NCBI GenBank assembly: GCA_018660835.1
Contig: JABJJN010000080.1
Location: 1-64,000, forward strand
Direction: 5' to 3'
DNA from: Gemmatimonadota bacterium
GTDB taxonomy: Bacteria; Latescibacterota; UBA2968; UBA8231
Length of the DNA stretch: 64,000 nucleotides
A model generated the notes under the pieces. The model saw only the letters and a program-made list of their open reading frames with translations. It had not been told where the DNA came from and ran no database searches. The translations under genes and the position numbers were made by a program. Positions 16,618 to 23,898 of the stretch are shown piece after piece; position 1 is the first letter of the stretch; each line of letters opens with the position of its first letter.

Positions 16618-18430
16618 AGCCCGTATGCATCCAGACTCAGGGCCACAGATCCCGCATCCTGGACGCATCCCCATCCTGGGGTTCGTCCTGGCATTCACGC
16701 TATTGTTCGGCGCCTGCGGACCCACCGTTGAATTGCCCGAGGTCCATCGTGATCGCACCCTGATCATCATGAATGGTGGGCCGAACCAATACCCTCTTTT
16801 CAACAATCAGAATCCATACATTCCTGGCTCCGATCAGGGTTATCACCTCGGTACATTACCGGCGATGTTCGAGCCCCTCATCATGTTCAATGTGATCACG
16901 GGCGAACACGAGAATTGGCTCGCCGAGACGTGGGAGTACAATCAGGACCACACCGTCATCACCATGACCCTGCGCCAGGGCATCGAGTGGTCTGATGGTC
17001 ATCCACTGACAACGAAGGACGTCGCCTTCACCTTCGAGTTGCTTAAGCAGAACGCGGGGTCGATGGTGCATCTGGCGGACTTGCCGGAATTCTTCGACTC
17101 CACACAAGTCATCGATGAACGCACATTCCGGTTGGTTCTCAATCAGCCCGGTCCTGCCTTCTGGGCCAGCACGCTGAGCAGTAGTCACGGCGTCCACATC
17201 CTGCCCGAACACATCTGGAAGGATGTCGACCCTCTCGAATTCACCAATCACGATATCGAGGCGGGGCTGCCATTGGGCACCGGCCCCTACCAGCTCGTGT
17301 ATGCCTCGCCTTATCAGAAGATCTACGACCTGCGCAAGGACTGGTGGGCTGCCAGGACCGGCTTCCAACGTCTGCCTCGCGTCGAACGCATCATCTATGT
17401 GCCACAACAGGATGAAAGCCAGGCAGCACAATTGCTGCTTACAGACCAGTTGGACATGGGCTTCATCATGCAGGTTCTCACTCTCGAGAGTGTCCTTGAG
17501 CGCAACGACCAGATCATGACCTTCACCGAGCGTGAGCCGCCCTATGGCTATCTCGATTGGTGTCCCATCGACTTGTCACTCAATTGCTCAGCCGCTCCCT
17601 TCGACAACCCTCAAATTCGCCAGGCGATCAGCCTGGCTGTGGATCGCGACAAACTCGTCGGCCTCGCTGAGTCGGGTGCTGGCGTCGCTGCCCTGCATCC
17701 CTTCACGCCCTACGAATGGTTCACACCCTTCATCGACCCCTTGGACGAGATGATTGCAGCCAAGGGCTACGGCACGAGTGCCAGGCCCGACCAAGTCGTG
17801 CGGATTATGCAGGCCAATGGCTATACCAAAGACGACGATGACATGTGGATCGATGCCGCCGGCGAACGTGTCGAAATAAGTATGTATGTGCCGCAATGGC
17901 TCAAGCCCTACGCGCCACCGCTGACGCAGCAACTGCGTGATGCCGGATTCGACGCCGCCTTCGACACCTCACCCGGACTTGCCTCTCTCGCGCAGACAGG
18001 CGAACAGAAAGCCTATCTCGGTTGCAAGGGACCAAGTGGCGTGCGCGGCATGGATCCCTTTATGATGCTCTCTGTCTACACGTCGCAGTATTATCGGCCC
18101 ACTGGGCAACCGGCCCCCCTGTGGTCGACGACCTCGCGCTGGCGCAACGAGGAATACGACAACATCGTGGCGAAAGTCGCGCCTCTGCAGGTGGGCGACC
18201 CCGAACTGCACCGATTGTTCCTCGAAGCCATGGAGATCTGGGTCGATGAGATGCCCGACATTTTCCTGGCGCAATTGATCATCCGTTATCCTCTGAACAC
18301 GTCCCGCTGGACCGGATGGCCAACACAGGACGATCCGTATGGGTTCCCCCATTCCTGGCAGTGGGAATTGCTGAAAACCTTCATTCGCCTGGAACCAACG
18401 CGCGATGTGCCACGACCACCGACCATCTGA
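16610..18430 (+). CDS. Oligopeptide-type ABC transporter substrate-binding lipoprotein
   Basis: This 606-residue protein of the SBP_bac_5 family has a lipoprotein signal: a hydrophobic stretch then LFGAC, with Cys as the lipidated residue. Family features include the LRQGIEWSDGHPLTTKDVAFTF block and GTGPYQLVY. It captures the solute in the periplasm and passes it to the two permeases. The ATG at 16610 overlaps the DppF-like stop and follows a G-rich ribosome site; ATG 16625 is an alternative. Being last in the operon, it is unusually placed for a binding protein, which is more often first. A PhyH gene follows after 16 bases. Confidence 0.92.
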   Translation: MPEARMHPDSGPQIPHPGRIPILGFVLAFTLLFGACGPTVELPEVHRDRTLIIMNGGPNQYPLFNNQNPYIPGSDQGYHLGTLPAMFEPLIMFNVITGEHENWLAETWEYNQDHTVITMTLRQGIEWSDGHPLTTKDVAFTFELLKQNAGSMVHLADLPEFFDSTQVIDERTFRLVLNQPGPAFWASTLSSSHGVHILPEHIWKDVDPLEFTNHDIEAGLPLGTGPYQLVYASPYQKIYDLRKDWWAARTGFQRLPRVERIIYVPQQDESQAAQLLLTDQLDMGFIMQVLTLESVLERNDQIMTFTEREPPYGYLDWCPIDLSLNCSAAPFDNPQIRQAISLAVDRDKLVGLAESGAGVAALHPFTPYEWFTPFIDPLDEMIAAKGYGTSARPDQVVRIMQANGYTKDDDDMWIDAAGERVEISMYVPQWLKPYAPPLTQQLRDAGFDAAFDTSPGLASLAQTGEQKAYLGCKGPSGVRGMDPFMMLSVYTSQYYRPTGQPAPLWSTTSRWRNEEYDNIVAKVAPLQVGDPELHRLFLEAMEIWVDEMPDIFLAQLIIRYPLNTSRWTGWPTQDDPYGFPHSWQWELLKTFIRLEPTRDVPRPPTI

Positions 18431-18446
18431 GGAAATTGATCAAGTC

Positions 18447-19421
18447 ATGCCATCTCTAAATCCGACACAACTGGAACAATTCCATCGACAAGGATATCTC
18501 GTCGTCGAAGGATTGCTCGATGTGGAGACCGTCATCGCCCCTGTCATGCGCGAGTATGAGGGAGTCCTTGATCGCCTGGCGGCCGAGCTACATGCAGACG
18601 GCACGATTGCCTCCACCTACAGAGATCTACCATTCCAGGAACGCCTGACACGGGTATATCAGGAAAGTGACAAGGTCCATGCCCAGTATTTCGATTTCAG
18701 TCTGCCCCAGGGAAATGTCCAACCGGATACGCCGTTCTGGGCCGGGCCTGCTGTTTTTCAGACGCTGATCAACGAAGCCCTCCTCGATGCGGTTGAATCC
18801 ATCGTCGGCCCTGAGATCTATTCCAATCCCGTCCAACATATACGCCTCAAACCACCCGAGCGCTTAACACCGGTAAATGCTGATACGGGTCTACCGCAGG
18901 TGGGGATCACGCCCTGGCATCAGGACAATGGTGTCGTCTTGCCGGAGGCGGATGACGGCGAGATCCTGACCGTCTGGTTTTCTCTCACAGATGCCCTCGC
19001 CGAGCACGGGTGCCTGCAGGTGTTTCCACGCAGCCACCAGCATGGCTTGCTGCATCACTGTCGACGACCGATCGGCCTCAGCGTCGCCGAACCACAGCTG
19101 CCCTCACAAGACCCCGTTGTTCTGCCCATGAAGGCAGGAGATGTGCTTTTCCTGACACAGCTGACGTGTCACAGTTCGCTGTCGAATGTGAGCGACACCG
19201 TGCGTTGCAGTTTCGACCTGCGCTACCAGCCCACGGGCAAACCGACGGGCCGTCCCGCTTTTCCCGGTTTCGTCGCCCGCAGTCGCCGGCAACCTGCCAC
19301 CGAGCTCCGTGATCCTGCTCAATGGGAGCAGATGTGGCGTGATACAAGGGACCGAATGGCGCAGGAAGAGTACAAAGCCCCCTTCAATCGCTGGAGCGTA
19401 GACGACGCAGTCTGCGCTTAA
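18447..19421 (+). CDS. PhyH-family dioxygenase (PhyH-2)
   Basis: This 324-residue phytanoyl-CoA-dioxygenase-like enzyme shows the metal-binding H-x-D in ITPWHQDNGVV, a distal His in LTCHSSLSNVSDTVRCSFDL and an Arg in the same strand for 2-oxoglutarate. GCLQVFPRSHQHG is the typical strand between them. It starts 16 bases after the ABC binding-protein gene, so it probably belongs to that operon and may oxidise the imported compound or a product of it. A GAGGA element lies about 13 bases before the ATG. The substrate is unknown. Confidence 0.9.
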   Translation: MPSLNPTQLEQFHRQGYLVVEGLLDVETVIAPVMREYEGVLDRLAAELHADGTIASTYRDLPFQERLTRVYQESDKVHAQYFDFSLPQGNVQPDTPFWAGPAVFQTLINEALLDAVESIVGPEIYSNPVQHIRLKPPERLTPVNADTGLPQVGITPWHQDNGVVLPEADDGEILTVWFSLTDALAEHGCLQVFPRSHQHGLLHHCRRPIGLSVAEPQLPSQDPVVLPMKAGDVLFLTQLTCHSSLSNVSDTVRCSFDLRYQPTGKPTGRPAFPGFVARSRRQPATELRDPAQWEQMWRDTRDRMAQEEYKAPFNRWSVDDAVCA

Positions 19422-19432
19422 GGCCCTACCTG

Positions 19433-19500
19433 AGTAAACGATTCATTCTGAGTTAGATCGCCTTCTAACTTGGCAAGTAAGCAATCGTTTACTTACATAT
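19433..19500 (+). promoter_or_regulatory. Duplicated palindromic operator and promoter of the TetR gene
   Basis: AGTAAACGATT (19433-19443) recurs inverted as AATCGTTTACT (19483-19493). The second copy lies in a 20-base palindrome, AAGTAA-N8-TTACTT (19475-19494). Between the copies is a smaller palindrome, AGTTAG-N8-CTAACT (19451-19470). A promoter can be read as TTGGCA (19470-19475) and TACATA (19494-19499), so the main palindrome fills the spacer. Transcription would then begin near 19506, at or next to the ATG, and no ribosome site is seen, which suggests a leaderless message. Autorepression is inferred. Confidence 0.6.
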
Positions 19501-19506
19501 AGCGTA

Positions 19507-20085
19507 ATGACCACTGGACGGAAGAACCGCCGAGGAGAAATCGTCGACGCCACGATTCGAGTCGCCGCAAAGCAAGGCGTTTCCGGCGCGTCGATCCGTC
19601 AGATTGCCAGTGAAGCAGGGGTAACCGAGGGGGCGCTCTACCGTCACTTCGACAGCAAGGACGATCTGTGTCAGCAGGCATATCAGCAGATCGTCGCAGA
19701 CATGGCCGAAGAGAAGGAGCAGTTGCTCCAACTGCGCGCGGCGCCACTGCAACAGCTGCTACGCAACTGGATCAGACTCTCTTTCGAGTACTACGACCGC
19801 TACCCCGAAGCTTTCACCTATGTCTTGCTGACACCATATGATTTCACGGAAAGTGACATCACGATGCGGCAGGGCCGAATGTTTTCGAAGTTGATCGCAG
19901 ATGCAATTCAGGCGGGTGAGTTCCCGGATATGGACCCCGTCATCGCCATGAGCCATTTCAGTGGTCTCATGTTGAACATCCCTCGACTCATCAATGAGGG
20001 AACCCTGGCGCCACCGGCGCTGCAGTATGTCGACACAGTCTCAATGGCGGTACAAGGCGTGTTTGGCCTTGCGAACAACGGGTGA
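19507..20085 (+). CDS. TetR/AcrR-family transcriptional regulator
   Basis: This 192-residue protein has an N-terminal helix-turn-helix at about residues 27-47 (IRQIASEAGVTEGALYRHF), a near-canonical TetR reading. The remaining two thirds is helical and would form the ligand pocket and dimer interface. The start at 19507 is fixed by the operator region just before it; no Shine-Dalgarno sequence is present. It is likely to bind the palindromes at 19433-19494 and repress itself, and possibly the downstream beta-keto-acid gene set. The ligand is unknown; a CoA ester or keto acid would fit the neighbours. Confidence 0.93.
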   Translation: MTTGRKNRRGEIVDATIRVAAKQGVSGASIRQIASEAGVTEGALYRHFDSKDDLCQQAYQQIVADMAEEKEQLLQLRAAPLQQLLRNWIRLSFEYYDRYPEAFTYVLLTPYDFTESDITMRQGRMFSKLIADAIQAGEFPDMDPVIAMSHFSGLMLNIPRLINEGTLAPPALQYVDTVSMAVQGVFGLANNG

Positions 20086-20436
20086 CGTAGTAGCTCAACC
20101 GAAGCTCGGCCAGTGATACCCAGGCAGATGAGTTGCCTGAGATGAACTTTTGGGCGGGCGGCACCGAGAGCCAGTAGCTTGAGGAGGGCAGGGAGGTGTC
20201 TTTGACACCCCCTCCTTGGGCGAAAGGGCCGGCGCCGCCCGCTTTTTTTTGTGTGCAAATCTCCGAGAATCCCCCACAGTCTACGCCGCATGGGTGTCTT
20301 CGATCAAGGTCGCCGCTACCGCCTGGCGTGAAGGTTCTTGTACTCAAGCAGTTGACGTGCTTGTTAGATGACGCTTTTCTGCCTTAGCCGAGATTCCCAC
20401 AAACCACCACCTGCCTCTTAGAAAGATCCTGCGACC
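20086..20436. other. 351-base intergenic region between tetR-like and BKACE genes
   Basis: No convincing gene lies here. The first half holds a strongly structured G/C-rich element ending in eight T (described separately). The second half (20251-20436) is ordinary sequence that should contain the promoter of the BKACE operon. I found no copy of the TetR palindrome in it, so control of that operon by the adjacent regulator is not shown by sequence alone. Confidence 0.6.
20154..20250 (+). terminator. Multi-helix rho-independent terminator-like structure
   Basis: A closing stem GCGGGCGGC (20154-20162) pairs exactly with GCCGCCCGC (20234-20242) and is followed at once by T8 (20243-20250). Inside it, GGTGTC-TTT-GACACC (20195-20209) forms a second perfect hairpin, which a bulge could extend with GGAG/CTCC. 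This is much larger than a usual terminator. It lies 68 bases after the TetR stop and would end that transcript. Confidence 0.55.
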
Positions 20437-21366
20437 ATGGCCAAGCCCGTCATCATTACTTGTGCACTTACGGGGTCCATTCACACGCCGACCATGTCCG
20501 ACTATCTGCCCATTTCGCCACAACAGATTGCAGATCAGGCCGTCGCCGCGGCCAATGCAGGTGCCGCCATTCTGCATCTCCACGCCCGGGATCCCGAATC
20601 CGGACGCCCCACGGCAGACATCGACGTATTCAGACAATTTCTACCGCGTATCAAGGAAGAGACCGACGCTATCATCAATATCACCACAGGCGGCGGCCAC
20701 AACATGACGGTTGAGCAGCGCATGCAGCCGCCGCTGAATCTGCAGCCCGAGATGTGTTCGCTGAACATGGGCTCCATGAATTTCGCGCTGTATCCGCTGC
20801 TAGAGAAATACGACACGTGGAAGCACGACTGGGAGCCCGGATATCTCGAGGCCACACGCGACTTCATTTTCAAGAATACCTTCCTCGACATCGAGACCAT
20901 TCTGGAGCAGATCGGCGAAGGTTGCTCGACTCGCTTTGAATACGAATGCTACGATGTGGGACATCTCTATAGCCTGGCGCATCTTCTCGACCGGAAATTG
21001 GTGAAGCCACCGTTGTTTGTGCAGACGATTTTCGGTGTCCTCGGAGGGATCGGCGCCGATGCGGAGAATCTCCAGTTCATGCGCCATACAGCGAACAAGC
21101 TCTTCGGCAATGACTACGAGTGGTCAGTCCTGGCCGCCGGCAGGCACCAGATGAGCCTCGGCATGATGTGCGCCAACATGGGTGGAAACGTGCGCGTCGG
21201 TCTCGAGGACAGCCTGTATATCTCCAAGGGAGAATTCGCCAAATCGAATGCCGAGCAGGTATCCAAGTTGAGGCACCTGCTGGACGAGATGTCCCTGGAC
21301 ATTGCGACACCTGCTGAAGTTCGTGAGCGACTGGCCCTGAAGGGCGCCGACAACGTGAAATTCTGA
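20437..21366 (+). CDS. BKACE-family beta-keto acid cleavage enzyme
   Basis: This 309-residue protein belongs to the DUF849/BKACE family, whose prototype Kce cleaves 3-keto-5-aminohexanoate with acetyl-CoA. The zinc ligands appear as LHLHARD (His47, His49), and the catalytic cluster as NVRVGLEDS (Arg253, Glu257, Asp258). The residues where Kce has its substrate-binding Glu14 (T-G-A-E type) here read TGSIHT, which points to a substrate other than the amino-keto acid. It is followed with a 1-base TGATG overlap by a dehydrogenase that could supply the beta-keto acid. Together they would turn a beta-hydroxy acid into acetoacetate or an acetoacetyl-type product plus a CoA ester. Confidence 0.9.
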   Translation: MAKPVIITCALTGSIHTPTMSDYLPISPQQIADQAVAAANAGAAILHLHARDPESGRPTADIDVFRQFLPRIKEETDAIINITTGGGHNMTVEQRMQPPLNLQPEMCSLNMGSMNFALYPLLEKYDTWKHDWEPGYLEATRDFIFKNTFLDIETILEQIGEGCSTRFEYECYDVGHLYSLAHLLDRKLVKPPLFVQTIFGVLGGIGADAENLQFMRHTANKLFGNDYEWSVLAAGRHQMSLGMMCANMGGNVRVGLEDSLYISKGEFAKSNAEQVSKLRHLLDEMSLDIATPAEVRERLALKGADNVKF

Positions 21367-22340
21367 TGAGTGAGTCACAGATGGTATCTCCCGAAGTCAC
21401 CGCCGTCGTCGGCTGCGGCACGATCGGCTCCAGTTGGGCCGCGCTGTTTGCCTTGCATGGTCATCGAGTCATCATGTATGACATCACCGAAGAGGCGACG
21501 CTTGCTGGCCGCGACAAAGCCCTGGCCCTGATCGACAGTGTCGTGACCCATGATCTGTATTCAGCGGACGTTGCCCAAAGTGCCCGGCCACTACTCGAAC
21601 CGGTAACCGAGATGGCGGCACTAGCAGAAGCCAGCTTCGTCCAGGAGTCGGTCCTGGAGACGTACGAGACCAAGGCCGAGATGCACCGCCAGATCGAACA
21701 ACATGTCAGCGCCACGGCGACGATCGTAAGTAGCTCGTCGAGTCTGTTACCGAGTCGCATGCAGGACGAGTTGCAGCATGCGGGGAGATTCCTCCTTGCC
21801 CACCCCTTCAATCCCCCGCACCTGGTACCTCTGGTGGAGTTGGTGCCTGGCAAGGCGACTGAGACGCACGTCATGCAGGCGGCCCAGTCCTTCTATGAGG
21901 GCCTGGGGAAGATTCCTGTGGTCTTGAAGAAGGAAGCCCTGGGCTACATCGGCAATCGGCTCGCCGCCGCCCTGTGGCGCGAGGCGATCCATCTCGTGGA
22001 CGAAGGCGTGGCAAGTGTGGAGGACGTCGACAAAGCGCTCTATGCGGGTCCCGGCCTGCGATTTGCCCTGATGGGCCAGCACCTGATTTACCATCTGGGC
22101 GGCGGTCGCGGTGGCTATCGGGAGTTCTTCGAGAAACTGGCGCCCACAGCAGCGGAACCGATTATCGCTGATCTCGCCAAGTGGGAGACTGTCCCGGACT
22201 CAGCGCGACAAGCTGTCATCGAAGGGATGGACGATTTCGTCGACGGCAAGAGCATACAAGACCTGGAGGCCGATCGGGACACGAAGCTGGCCCTGCTGTT
22301 GAAGGCCCTCTACCCGACTCAGCAAGAAGGCACACCATGA
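21366..22340 (+). CDS. 3-hydroxyacyl-CoA / L-carnitine dehydrogenase-family enzyme
   Basis: This 324-residue NAD-dependent enzyme has an N-terminal Rossmann motif GCGTIG (16-21) followed by an acidic residue in MYDI, favouring NAD. The catalytic His is in LAHPFNPPH (His146) and the conserved VELV and GYIGNRL stretches follow. The length and single C-terminal domain match L-carnitine dehydrogenase and L-gulonate dehydrogenase better than FadB fusions. In carnitine catabolism such an enzyme makes 3-dehydrocarnitine, which a BKACE enzyme then cleaves. That gene order is seen here, but the true substrate is inference. Start and stop both overlap neighbouring genes. Confidence 0.9.
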   Translation: MSESQMVSPEVTAVVGCGTIGSSWAALFALHGHRVIMYDITEEATLAGRDKALALIDSVVTHDLYSADVAQSARPLLEPVTEMAALAEASFVQESVLETYETKAEMHRQIEQHVSATATIVSSSSSLLPSRMQDELQHAGRFLLAHPFNPPHLVPLVELVPGKATETHVMQAAQSFYEGLGKIPVVLKKEALGYIGNRLAAALWREAIHLVDEGVASVEDVDKALYAGPGLRFALMGQHLIYHLGGGRGGYREFFEKLAPTAAEPIIADLAKWETVPDSARQAVIEGMDDFVDGKSIQDLEADRDTKLALLLKALYPTQQEGTP

Positions 22341-22924
22341 CCACCCGCAACTCACCTGCACTCGCCCCCTCGGCATTCGATGACAAGGATCTGCCCTATC
22401 CGGATGTGAAACTGCGACCGGCGGGATTCGTTGACGATTTCACCATCGCTGAGGATGCCTTCATCGCAGCCAATGCCACCCTCATGGGAACAGTGACCGT
22501 CGGCGCTCGATCGTCCGTCTGGTACAACTGTGTCCTGCGCGGTGACATTGCCGAGATCGTCATCGGTGAAGACACCAATATTCAGGATGGCACGATCGTC
22601 CATTGCAGCAGAGACCTGGCCGCTGTTGTAGGAGATCGCGTCACGGTGGGTCACAACTGTCTTATCCACGCTTGTACTGTCGGCACGCGCGCCGTGATCG
22701 GCATGGCGGCATCGATCCTGGATGGCGCCACCGTCGGCGAAGGAGCCCTGGTCGCGGCGGGCTCCGTCGTGCGCGAGGGGACGCAGATTCCTCCTGGCTC
22801 GTTCTGGGCCGGTGTGCCCGCTGTGTCCAAAGGTGATGTGCCAGAGCAGTGGCGCCAACGCTTCGACGACAACTGGAAGGGATACGTCAACAATGCATGG
22901 GCGTATCTACGCAAACATGGCTGA
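22337..22924 (+). CDS. Gamma-carbonic-anhydrase-like hexapeptide-repeat protein
   Basis: This 195-residue protein is built from left-handed beta-helix hexapeptides (for example VTVGARSSVW, AVIGMAASILDGA) and ends in a helix. Three metal-site His are present with the family spacing: His89 (IVHC), His106 (VGHN) and His111 (LIHA). Relatives include YrdA, PaaY and CaiE; PaaY hydrolyses CoA thioesters and CaiE is encoded in the carnitine operon. Its ATG overlaps the dehydrogenase stop, which ties it to the same pathway. A thioesterase or CoA-recycling role would suit the BKACE product, but carbonic anhydrase activity cannot be excluded. Confidence 0.9.
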   Translation: MTTRNSPALAPSAFDDKDLPYPDVKLRPAGFVDDFTIAEDAFIAANATLMGTVTVGARSSVWYNCVLRGDIAEIVIGEDTNIQDGTIVHCSRDLAAVVGDRVTVGHNCLIHACTVGTRAVIGMAASILDGATVGEGALVAAGSVVREGTQIPPGSFWAGVPAVSKGDVPEQWRQRFDDNWKGYVNNAWAYLRKHG

Positions 22925-22962
22925 GCCTGCCGCGTCAGACTGAGCAAGGAGTTCGTGCGATC

Positions 22963-23886
22963 ATGACGACACCCGAAATCGTCTCACTCACCAGAATCTG
23001 GGACCACGCGCCCCACAATGCCTTCACCGACCTGACGCGATTCGGTGCAGGCTGGCTCTGCACATTCCGCGAGGCCAAGGGTCACGAGCACTGCCTTGCC
23101 ACGATCCGCGTCCTGCAGTCAGATGACGGTCTCCGGTGGCACAGTGTCGCCGAGATCGGCGAGGAGGGTGTCGATCTGCGCGACCCCAAACTGTCGATCA
23201 TGCCCGATGGGCGCGTCATGTTGCTTACGAGTGCCAACTTCTACGCAGACGACGGTCGCTACATTACGCGAAGTCCTCGCGTCTGCTTTTCCGATGATGG
23301 TCTTCACTTCACGCCGCCTGCACGCTGCCTTGCCGAAGATCACTGGTTATGGCGTGCCACCTGGCATGAAGGCGTCGCCTACAGCGTGTCGAAGCTCGGT
23401 GTTGGCAACAATCCGCGACGAGGCTTCCTCTATGCAACACGCGATGGCCTCGATTGGCACTTCATCACCGAATTCATCCTGCCGAACGACACGTGGACGG
23501 CAAGTGAAACGACGGTGCGCATCATGCCGGATGGTGAGATGATCGCGCTCATTCGACCCGATTGGATTGGTTCGAGTTACCCACCCTACGAAGATTGGTC
23601 TTTCACCCAGATCGAGGCGAGTCTGGGTGGCCCCAATTTCGTTCGTGCCCCCGACGGCTACCTGTGGGCGTCGGCTCGCGGACGAGGTGCCGACGGTAAG
23701 GCAGCGACGATCCTGGCGCGCATGACGCGCAACAGCTATGAACCGACCCTCATCCTTCCCAGCGGTGGAGATTGCTCCTACCCCGGTATGGTCTGGCATG
23801 ATGGTCTGTTGTGGATGAGCTACTATTCCTCTCACGAGGGCAAATCAAGTATCTATCTGGCCACGATCCGACTCCCAGCGAGTTAG
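22963..23886 (+). CDS. Sialidase-fold (beta-propeller) protein
   Basis: This 307-residue protein has three Asp-box-like repeats, SDDGLRWHSV, SDDGLHFTPP and TRDGLDWHFI, typical of sialidase-type propellers. There is no signal peptide, so it is likely cytoplasmic. The Arg triad and nucleophile Tyr of true sialidases cannot be assigned by eye; RESEARCH-level structural modelling would be needed to tell an active glycosidase from a binding scaffold. The ATG at 22963 follows AAGGAG with 12 bases spacing. It is 38 bases after the carbonic-anhydrase-like gene and 12 bases before the transglutaminase-like gene. Confidence 0.7.
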   Translation: MTTPEIVSLTRIWDHAPHNAFTDLTRFGAGWLCTFREAKGHEHCLATIRVLQSDDGLRWHSVAEIGEEGVDLRDPKLSIMPDGRVMLLTSANFYADDGRYITRSPRVCFSDDGLHFTPPARCLAEDHWLWRATWHEGVAYSVSKLGVGNNPRRGFLYATRDGLDWHFITEFILPNDTWTASETTVRIMPDGEMIALIRPDWIGSSYPPYEDWSFTQIEASLGGPNFVRAPDGYLWASARGRGADGKAATILARMTRNSYEPTLILPSGGDCSYPGMVWHDGLLWMSYYSSHEGKSSIYLATIRLPAS

Positions 23887-23898
23887 AGAGAAACAACG

